NCBI GenBank assembly: GCA_963920635.1
Contig: OY987302.1
Span: 27,813,278-27,877,277, forward strand
DNA length: 64,000 nt
Reading direction: 5' to 3'
Origin: Pseudeuparius sepicola
Lineage: Eukaryota; Arthropoda; Insecta; Coleoptera; Anthribidae
Shown here: piece after piece, positions 53,058 through 61,655 of the stretch
Layout: each line of letters starts with the position of its first letter
Position numbering within the stretch: position 1 is the stretch's first letter
Position numbers and translations under genes: made by a program
Notes under the pieces: model-generated
The model's database searches: none
Told to the model about the DNA's origin: nothing
The model's input: only the letters and a program-made list of their open reading frames with translations

Positions 53058-55080
53058 CAGTGTCCTCCAAAAAGTTCGCACCATAGGGGGGAAATTTTTA
53101 AACAACGTTTTATTTTGAAATTTATTTTTGGGGTTACCCTCGGGGTTACCTTTTGCTTTAAAAAAAATGAAAAAAGATGAAACCTTTTGCTTTAAAAAGA
53201 TGAAAAATGACCCACTCAAACGTGGTCATGTGACTTTCGTTATCTGTCAAAAAATGACATTTAAAAAAATATATCGCCAAAAATGGGTTTAGTTCTTAAA
53301 ATGTCAAAAAGTTTTACTTGAAAAAGTTGTTTGTTTTTCAATTTCACGTAAGTTTACCAAATTTGAACGCTCTACTAAAATATGTAAGTACTTTTTTGAC
53401 AATTTTTAATATTTATGAAATTTCTGAAAATTTTAAAAACTCGAAACTTCGTAAAAACTATTTTATATCACTATCTTTATCATGCTATTAATTTTTTATT
53501 ACTAAATACCGATAAGACTAGGTATTTTTCAAAAGAAAATGATATTTAGGCTTTAAAATTCTGTTACGTTTGTTGCAAAGTTGATGTACCGTCTAGCATT
53601 TGGGGTATAAATTTAGTTACATTACGTTTTCCAGTTCTAAATTGATGCCAAACTATTTTACGTATCTAAGCAAAATTCTTGACTTTTATGGAACAAATAA
53701 TTATTTCTTGAAATCGGCATTAAAATGTCCCAAAATCGTCATTAAAAGCACAGAAATCGTACAATAATGTAGCCCATTATTGTACGATTTTTTCAATAAG
53801 TAGGCCTTGGCGAGATGTAAACATCAAACGTCAGACGCGGAGAAATCGCCCGTCAAAAGTGACCAAATATTCAAAACCCGGCCGATAAAGGCCCATTTAA
53901 CTTTTCGTACACATTGCGAAATTGTTTCCTATAGAAGCGCAATCCTTCAGTATACATATTTTAGTAAATTTGAAAATCAATAGATTTGTTGTGTAGGCTG
54001 CACAAGAAGCAGCAGTTTGGTTTTTCTGTCAGAAGGTGCCGTACATCATTATGCTTGTCCTAGGTAGAGCGATCGGTAAAGTCAAGCAACGCCGCGCGTA
54101 GTCGGTTCGTGGACGGGTGATCCCTTATTATTATTTTCTTGCCTAATAAAACTTTTTTTTTTCCGATTTCAAGAAAAATATAATATGTACCTCGGCACTG
54201 AAGTTCTTTTTATGACTCATGTGGTTTATTTGCCTCGGCCAGAGGCCTCAGCAACTAAACTCCACATGAGTCATAAAAAGTTGAACTTCAGTGCCTTGGT
54301 ACATAAATAACTATTACCTTTAAGTTTAATTTCACATTATCGATACTGATGAGTAGGCCGTGGAGAGAATAGAAGCAATTGTTTTTATTTGAAAGTTTGA
54401 TAACTGTAAAATAAAAACAATTGCTTCTATTCTCTCCATGGCCTACTCATCAATATAGATTAATGTGAAATTAAACTTAAATGTAATAATTATTTGTTCC
54501 ATAAAAGTCAAGAATTTTGCTTAGATACGTAAAATAGTTTGATGATATTTTAATTTATTATTATTTTGGCATCAATTTAGAACTGGAAAACGTAATGTAA
54601 CTAAATTTATACCCCAAATGCTAGACGTTACATCAACTTTGCAACAAACAACAGAATTTTAAAGCCTAAATATCATTTTCTTTTGAAAAAAAAATAATAG
54701 CATGATAAAGCTAGTGGTATAAAATAGTTTTTACGAAGTTTCGAGTTTTTAAAATTTTCAGAAATTTCATAAATAATAAAAATTGGCAAAAAACTAAATA
54801 TTTTAGTAGAGCGTTCAAATTTGGTGCACTTACGTAAAATGGAAAAACAAATAACTTTTTCAAATAAAACTTTTTGATATTTTAACAACTAAACCCAATT
54901 TTGACGATATATTTTTTTAAATGTAATTTTTGACAGATAACCAAAAGTCACATGACCACGTTTGAGTGGGTCATTTTTCATCTTTTTTAAAGCCAAAGGT
55001 AACCCCAAAATTAAATTTCAAAATAAAACGTTAATTAAAAGTGTCCCCCGTATACGGTGCGAACTTTTTGGAGGACACTG
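53058..55080. repeat. 2023-bp foldback, TA-flanked, CAGTGTCCTCC ends
   Basis: TA-CAGTGTCCTCCAAAAAGTTC and GAACTTTTTGGAGGACACTG-TA bound arms of about 640 and 595 bases (53058-53700; 54488-55080) with only scattered differences (GACCCACTCAAACGTGGTCA / TGACCACGTTTGAGTGGGTC). Near the apex, AAAAGTCAAGAATTTTGC is matched exactly. A separate insert (53713-54485) sits at the tip. Confidence 0.85.
53713..54485. repeat. Insert at the foldback apex made of three smaller palindromes
   Basis: (1) AAATCGTACAATAATG / CATTATTGTACGATTT at 53754-53791. (2) GGCACTGAAGTTC...ATGACTCATGTGG / CCACATGAGTCAT...GAACTTCAGTGCC at about 54192-54297. (3) TTAAGTTTAATTTCACATTA, then GAGTAGGCC and GAGAGAATAGAAGCAATTG, mirrored at 54401-54485. 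Part of (2) has a relative near 60475-60590 (CGATTTCAA, AAATATAAT, ATGACTCAT). Confidence 0.7.
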
Positions 55081-55389
55081 TAAGTATAGTTTATACGAGA
55101 AAGTGCGGTTATTTTTTGAAGATCTATCGCCTGTTAATTTCCTGCTACAAAAAACTGATTCGTTCTGTATAATTAGTGTCAATTGAACATTTTTATTTAT
55201 CTGTCAGATTAATCTCAAATTTTATTGCTGAAGCTACACTTAGGTACTAGTTAGAATTTTAAAAAAATGCTTTTGAAAGATCAAAAATAATCAAAGATAC
55301 TTGGAAACTTTGAGGGAGTATTCTCGAAAATGTCCAACTAGAGGTGTACCGACTGCTTTATTTGTAGGTATGTAAGCCGTACCGAAAAT

Positions 55390-55663
55390 TCAGATCAACA
55401 GGAAGTCTGTCTGCTATAGCCGGAAGTTAAGTATTAAAAGAAACTGAATATTCAGGAATACTACTTAAAGGTTCTCTAACGGTTAGTTATGTAAAATAAT
55501 TAGATTTTATTGTTTTGCAAAAAAAGATTTTTGGCGATAACTTTTTTGTCGACTCCCGTATACAAAATCCGAGTACACCCTCGAATTCCCTCAATTAAAT
55601 TCATTTTTTCTGTTAACATGTCTCCACGCAACACTTTTTCCGCTTGAATGGGCCACCCTGTAC
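55390..55663. repeat. Single arm of a CAGGGTGGCCC-ended element, copy 2
   Basis: Same orientation and order as 11260-11553, ending GAATGGGCCACCCTG-TA. GCTATAGCCGGAAGTTA corresponds to GCTATAACCGGAAGTTA in copy 1. Confidence 0.6.
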
Positions 55664-57319
55664 ATGCAGTAGATAACTATTTTTCTTCCCAATTTTACAA
55701 GATAAATAAATTTCTGTTTTCTGAAAGTACACTAAATAGCCCAGTGAATGAAGACATTTCGAGCGTAAAAAATACGAAAAAGCTGTTTTTTTTGTGGAGA
55801 CTTTCATTGAGATGCACTGATGAGTTTGAGCAATTTGAGCCATGGGTTTCTTTTTTAGGGGGTTAAAGGGGAGTTTTCAGTTTTTTTGCGGAGACCTAGT
55901 TTGATAGATCGGAACCTATTCAAAACCTCTTCTCTCCGGCTCCGGATCATGAAGAAACGTTAATTAGCATAAGAGAAAACTACCTCTATTTGTAGAGATA
56001 GTGAAAAAAGTTATTTTTGTTCAACGTGGTACGCTACTTAGGTGTACAAAATTTCAAAGCGTTACTTATTTTTAGTAATATTTCTCATAATCTTTTACGC
56101 CTTTCGAAAATAACTGGGTCAATTTGACATCATCTAAATACACGTAGTTCGTTTTTGCAACAGACAGTCTCCGGAGTGTAAGCATGTTTGTCGGCAGAAG
56201 TCGAAATCCGCCATTAGCGTGGAAGCCAACTAGCTATCACAAAAGAAAAAGCGGACACACACACGGTCCAGAAGAAAAGAGATACGTTTGACGACGCCAA
56301 TAATAAACCTTTGTCAAGGCACTGCGTCGTTATTAGGATTCGCGACTGCTGGTAACTTTCTTTCGAAACTGCAGACGTCGTTACTCGTTTTGCGGCAGAT
56401 GCTCATCTCGGTGAAAAGAGAACACAACACCACTTATTTTTGCCGGCTATGTAAAGTTTGTATTAGTTTTATAATCTTTTATTTCGAAGTTTTTTACTCA
56501 TAACTTTCAACATGAAATGATAAATCTGTGAAGTTTCCCCAATGCCATTTGTTAGTTTTGTTTTGCTTAAAAGTTGATCTAGGTAGGGTATTATTCAACT
56601 TTTGAAACTTGACAGAGCTGTATCCTACATCCTCTGGGCAAGGGATTCGTTATCTGACTCAAAGTTTATTTTTTGTTTCATACATGGTTCAGCTGTGTCA
56701 ACCAACTTCTTCCCCCATTTTACGAAATAAAAGTTTGAAATTCTTTATCATGTGAAATACCCACATTTTAGTCTAATCCATTCAAAAATATTTCTGGTCT
56801 ATGGAAGTGATATTAACTTTATAATTTGAAATGGAACGCGAAACAATTCTGAGTCATACTTTGAGTTATCTTAAAAATTTTCTCTCCATCGCTAGCATTT
56901 GTTCAACAAGTGACCTGTTTACAATTTACTAAGATGGCCATGAAATCGCCAAAACAAGTCATTTCCGCCTATATTGGAGGTTTGGTAAGATATATGGATT
57001 AAGGATATTTTATTTCAGTTTTGAGTAAATTTAATGTCGAATTCAATGGCGATAATAAGAAAAAATCACATGAAATAATCGTTAAATTTAATTTATTTTT
57101 ATTGAAATCAAAACTATAAGCACCAGGGTCTTCTCCACTGCGCCCTCTCCGATCTACGCGGCAACCAGCCCATTCCATAGACACGCGCCTTAAAGGAAGC
57201 TTTTTAAGCATGCAAGAAGAACCTCGCTGACGCTACTCTGTTGACTCATCCAAGCAAGCCTACACGTCGATGGAACACGGGAGCCTCTTGCATATTTCTC
57301 TCAGAATCTAACACCACGC

Positions 57320-57325
<6 letters not shown>
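55664..57325. other. No gene recognised (1.7 kb)
   Basis: A 76-codon minus-strand frame overlapping the repeat arm and a 71-codon frame at 56288-56503 show no domain. GC content rises from about 57120 towards the microsatellite (GCGCCCTCTCCGATCTACGC), possibly the decayed start of the gypsy relic. Confidence 0.3.
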
Positions 57326-57353
<28 letters not shown>

Positions 57354-57391
57354 TATAGAGAGAGAGAGAGGGAGATAGAGAGAGAGAGAGC
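57326..57391. repeat. (GA)n microsatellite
   Basis: About 30 GA dinucleotides with ATATATA and GGGAGAT interruptions, immediately left of the gypsy relic. Confidence 0.9.
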
Positions 57392-57420
57392 GGCCCGCAT
57401 ACTATATGGAATTGTTTGCA

Positions 57421-58250
57421 GTTTTCGATGCCCAGTTTAGCACCGATTTCAAGCACTTGGCGGGAGCCGCCAATGTCGTCGCCGACGCTCTGTCCCGCGT
57501 CCAGCCCTCATCGATCCCAATCCCATCGACTTCGGTACCCTGGCACGCTCTCAACAGAATGACGAAGAGCTTCGTGACTTGCTGACCAGAGACTCTTCAC
57601 TCAATTTACTGCCTCTCAGCGTCCCCGGATGCGAATTCAAGCTTCACTGCGATATAACTACACCGCCGACTCGACCGTACGCCCCTTCGTCTCTACATTG
57701 ACAGACATTCAATTCCCTGCATGGTCTCAGCTACCCTGACGCTAGAACTTCAGCACGCCTCGTCTCACAATGCTTCGTCTGGCATCACGTACAACAAGAA
57801 TGCCGCGCCTGGGTCCGCGCTTGCCAAGGTTTTCAGCGCGCCAAAGTCTCACGCCACATGTACAACTTGCTGGGAAACTTCACTTGAGCACATCCACATC
57901 CATATAATTGGACCCCTACCGCCTACTAATTCGATATTGTCTTAACGTTATTAACATTAACGTTATGAACAGATGTGTGGCTCCTAAGACGCCCTAAGAA
58001 GCCCTTATGAACTGCTGAATATCTTGTTTTGGATCACCGACGCGCATTACAACTGACCAAGAATGCCAGTTCGAGTTTACTCCCTTCCGCACCCTTAGGA
58101 CGACTCTTTATGCCACCAGACATAAGATCTGCGGCTACCACCCAAAATCTAATGGATTGTGCGAACGTGTTCGCAGAAAACTGAAGACTGCCATTATGTG
58201 CCAGTCCAGTACGACTACAGATTATCATAAAGGAAATATTCCCATTTCTG
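57421..58250 (+). pseudogene. Ty3/gypsy pol relic (end of RNase H plus integrase), GC-rich
   Basis: KHLAGAANVVADALSR at 57451-57498 is the conserved end of the RNase H domain. A frame change follows, then DFGTLARSQQNDEELRDLL. Around 57720-57850 lie pieces of the integrase zinc-binding region (QTFNSLHGLSYP, VRACQGFQRAKVSRH). HIIGPLPPTNS at about 57896-57935 is the first integrase box, with His where the first catalytic Asp should be. RITTDQECQFE at 58036-58068 has the second Asp, and YHPKSNGLCERVRRKLKTAI at 58137-58196 has the catalytic Glu. About 100 residues between the first two boxes are largely deleted. Codon choice is GC-rich, unlike all neighbours. It is unrelated in sequence to the gypsy pol at the right edge. 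Confidence 0.82.
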
Positions 58251-58824
58251 TTTAGAATGAAGAAAATTTGCGGCACTATACCATGCAAGGTATTCCTCAA
58301 TAAAATCTAGGACATTTCGGCTGATAAGACATCATCCGTGTCACTTAACTATTAAAACGTGTCGCATGGAAGATGCTTGTAAAACATTAATTATTGTTAA
58401 ACTATAAAATATACCCAAAATTATCTCGATCGTGGAAGATGTTAAATGCTTTCAACTGACTCCTTGCGGAGTCTCTATAGGTAGAGTATTATTAACGTGG
58501 ACTCATGAACTCAGAGCATCTATCAATCTTTTATGATTACGATGATCTTACAGTTATTTAATATTCAAACATTGTTTAGCCATTTCCATCTCAATTTAAT
58601 CTTCGATGCATAATATTTTTTCAAATGTTTTATAAGTTGTCGATGAGACACGTTTATTTACTACTGATGACTGATGATGGCCTAAAAACCGAAAGCGCTT
58701 TAATTAATTTCGTATTTTCAGCACACACAGTACTCATTTTCACTCTAAAGGTTTAAGTGTTATTAAATGAAATAAAAAAATATATTGAATGTTGAGATGG
58801 AAAAAACCATAAATAAATCATATA
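58251..58824. other. Spacer with a hammerhead-like motif
   Basis: AT-rich apart from the motif at 58671-58700; no coding signal. Confidence 0.3.
58671..58700 (+). ncRNA. Hammerhead-like motif, copy 3
   Basis: CUGAUGA, one extra U, a weak GG/CC stem II with a seven-base loop, GAAA, the self-complementary AGCGCU, then U. Core bases are all right, but stem II has only two sure pairs and stem I is poor (GUGA-type pairing with UUAAU). Same architecture as 1045-1118. Confidence 0.4.
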
Positions 58825-59964
58825 AAGGGTGTAACTTTGGTTAGTACGTAGATTTTAACTGGTGGTAGGTTTTGACCCCAAAAGCAATCCTATGGCGTTT
58901 ATTTTCATAGATAGTTTTTTAAATAATCCGAAATTAAACAAAAATACTCTTATATTTAGAAACTTTTTTAGTTCTGCTGGTTCTTTCACGACTGTCATGC
59001 TATGCGCGCGAGACGTTGACACAGTGTGCCGTCAGACAGACCTTTAGCGCAAGTCCGCCGCAAACAGCTGACGGAAACGGGCTCGCCGGCCGCCGCCCGG
59101 CTCGGCGGCAGTTCAATGTAAACCGATAATAGGTTGGGGCCAGGTCTTGTAATGACGTGTAAACCGTGTTTTAAATTTAATGTGGTAGGTGATAAAAGAT
59201 GGCATATCCCAATACAGAGGAGGTAGATATGCCGAGAGAATATTTTTTGTTAGGAGAGGTGGCAATGGGCGCGCAGAGATTGTATCATAAAGAATTTTCA
59301 GAAAGGAATACAGCAAATGTGCGAACTTTGGTTAGAATGTCCAGAAATGAAGAGATTTTGGAAAATGTGAACACCAATGGCCGTAACAAAGCGCTCGTGT
59401 CAGCTACTGTGAACCTCAAATTTTAGAGGCAATTGAAGAAATTCCTGGAACGAGCACAAAAAGATTGGCCGCTAGATTAGAAATTTCGTATGTGACTGCT
59501 TTCCGCACTTTGAAAGTTGAAGGTTTACATCCTAATCTACAACAAGGTTAGGGTCTGAAAGATTTACCAGGAAGAGTAGCGGTTTGTGAACGGAATAGGC
59601 AATAGTGCACTGCTAATTCCAAAAATGTCTTATAGACAGATCAAGCCGTATTTATCCGTGAAAGGATTTTTATTAATGTGCACAATACTAAAATCTGTGC
59701 AGATGAGAATCCGCATGAAGGGCTACAGGCGAACACCCTCTTAAAAAAAAGTAAGCCGCCGTTGCTATTTTCTAGGAATTATCTGACGGTATGGCAGCGC
59801 TGCAGTGGAAAGTTATCGCTTCTGTAGTCTGTCTCTAAAATAAAAATTTTTGAAATGCTATAACTTTTTATTTTCTGCATATTAAAAATAGTTTCACTAC
59901 TATGCTTTTAGGGTCGGAACATACCGCCAGTACAAATTTATGTACTAATCAAAGTTACACCCTG
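58825..59964 (+). mobile_element. DUF4817-type Tc1/mariner element, internally deleted, with its own ends
   Basis: Left end TA-AAGGGTGTAACTTTGGTTAG (first base C to A) and right end CTAATCAAAGTTACACCCTG-TA. The inverted homology goes on for about 80 bases (TAACTGGTGGTAGGTTTTGAC / GGTCGGAACATACCGCCAGT). Inside lies the transposase relic 59199-59740; the C-terminal half is deleted, so 1140 bp remain. A GC-rich stretch (CGGCCGCCGCCCGGCTCGGC, about 59089) precedes the gene. This ties CAGGGTG/TA termini to a transposase. Confidence 0.8.
59199..59740 (+). pseudogene. DUF4817-type transposase, N-terminal part and first catalytic box
   Basis: From the ATG at 59199, 75 codons (MAYPNTEEVDMPREYFLLGE ... 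YHKEFSERNT ... RMSRNEEILENVNTNGRNKA) correspond to the N-terminal DUF4817 region. After a frame change at about 59420 follows LEAIEEIPGTSTKRLAARLE then ISYVTAFRTLKVEGLHPN, the helix-turn-helix. A stop and shifts come next. Around 59640-59735 TDQAVFIRERIFIN and KICADENPHEGLQA match the first catalytic Asp box (TDEA.F...) and the W/C-ADENPHA box. The second Asp and third acidic residue are lost with the deletion. Confidence 0.75.
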
Positions 59965-61325
59965 TATAATATACAAGGCAAAAACCTTTTATATACAACG
60001 TAAGGTAACGCAAATTGAGAACAGCTGATTTTGAAGACGAATAAATTATTATTTTGGAGGTACTAATTAAATTTCCTAACCTTTACTCAAGTGAAATCAT
60101 TTTTTTTATTTTTGTTGCCAAATAAAATTAGTGTATAGCTGATATTAAAATATACGAACTGTATTTAAAAGCAACATTTTTTTAATCGGCAATGAAGAAC
60201 GTTTACGTTGTTATTTAAAAACGAGAACTATGAGTGAAGTGATCCCTTATAAGCAGTTCGTTTGGTTATAACAACGATATGTAGAGTGTAATCGAGATCA
60301 CAACGTGAACGCCCGAGCATAGAAGAATCTAGATTCTTCTATGGTCCGAGAACCTATCCGCGGATGCTGTTCAAACATGCTTAATCGCGGTAAGCTTAGT
60401 CGGTTGAACACCTCGCACCTTTGCCTAAAAGTAATCGCTTTCTTAGCATTCATATAGCTTTAAAATTTTGTAATTTCCCGATTTCAAAAAATATAATGGC
60501 ACATAAAGTGTTTTTGTATGACTCATTTATTTATTCTTTGTCTTCGGACACATTTGTTTGAAAAAGTTAAATTTGTGTACCTTGCTACAGGGACTTTGAA
60601 AATTCGGACGTCCCTATTATTTTTCTAATTTTTGACGATAGAAAAAAACGTTTTATATCAAGGTTGCAAGGTAACTACCGGGCTTTGGAGGGCTCACCTA
60701 GTGGATTATACTGTGTGCATCGTAAAAGTGGAGCAAAATATATATTTTTTGGTTTCTAATAAGAACATATTTGTGGATATTTTGGAATACATAATTTTTC
60801 TTATTAAAGCGATGTATAATATCAGAGGCGTATATAGTACATAGGTCTGTGATAATGTGTTCATATATCTGGACTTTATTTACCAAAAAAAATTAGGAGA
60901 TCGCAGCCATTGAATATTATTAAATTGAATAGGTTTTATACAGTGTGTCCGCGGATGGAGTCACCAAGAGGACAAATGGACCAAAAATTTAATTTTTCGA
61001 CAAAAAGTCATTCTCGATAAAAGGTTTTGCTTCTCGAAAAAATGTGGTCTATGCAGAGAATTTTTGATTTTTATACAGGGTGCCCAAAAAATACAAAACA
61101 TGAAATACCATCAAGAATATACTACCTTTATTTTTAAAAATATCAAAAACTTTTACTTGGAAAAGTTGTTTAAAATTAAAAGACGTGCCCGATTGTAACT
61201 TAGAAGATTCAAGTTAACCAATAAATAAAGACGTGTCGTTTGGTAGTTAAGTCTAATTATCACTGACCAATAAGTTACTATAAAAAACCTTCATATTACC
61301 ATATCCTGAACTCTACAACTTTTGG
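59965..61325. other. Spacer with lone element ends and one perfect 26-bp palindrome
   Basis: 60318-60343 is a perfect palindrome (CATAGAAGAATCT and its complement). TA-CAGTGTGTCCGCGGATGG near 60942 and TA-CAGGGTGCCC near 61076 are single foldback ends. No gene was recognised; the 70-codon frame at 60632 lacks any domain. Confidence 0.4.
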
Positions 61326-61655
61326 CTGGAGCCTGATTGGGGCTTTTTGGCGGATTTCACTAATATAAATGAGGCATTGTCTGCTTTTTATGGAAACATT
61401 TAACAGGGTATAGATCGATTTGTACCAATTTATAAAAACTTCAAAAAACAATATCCACAGTGGTTCACCTCTGATGTATTAAAGTTAGATCTAAACATTT
61501 CAATGAATATAAAAACAAAATCAAACTATCACTTTCAGGAGTTTAAACGTCTTCCAACACGCATAAAAGTTCTGTAATATTTACGTTACAAACGTATTGA
61601 GATAGTGGGTTCACGAAAAGACGAATTGCTGCGGACTTTCTATTTCAATTCTCCA
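61326..61655 (+). pseudogene. Jockey-type LINE relic, linker between endonuclease and reverse transcriptase
   Basis: One frame reads LEPDWGFLADFTNINEALSA, FYGNI, a stop, then GIDRFVPIYKNFKKQYPQWF, TSDVL, YHFQEFKRLPTRIKVL, a stop, and YLRYKRIEI. FVP....yPqWf and the spaced F.RLR region are typical of the segment downstream of the endonuclease in Jockey-like elements (compare 10280-10668, which ends before this part). The gypsy element lies directly to the right. Confidence 0.6.
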
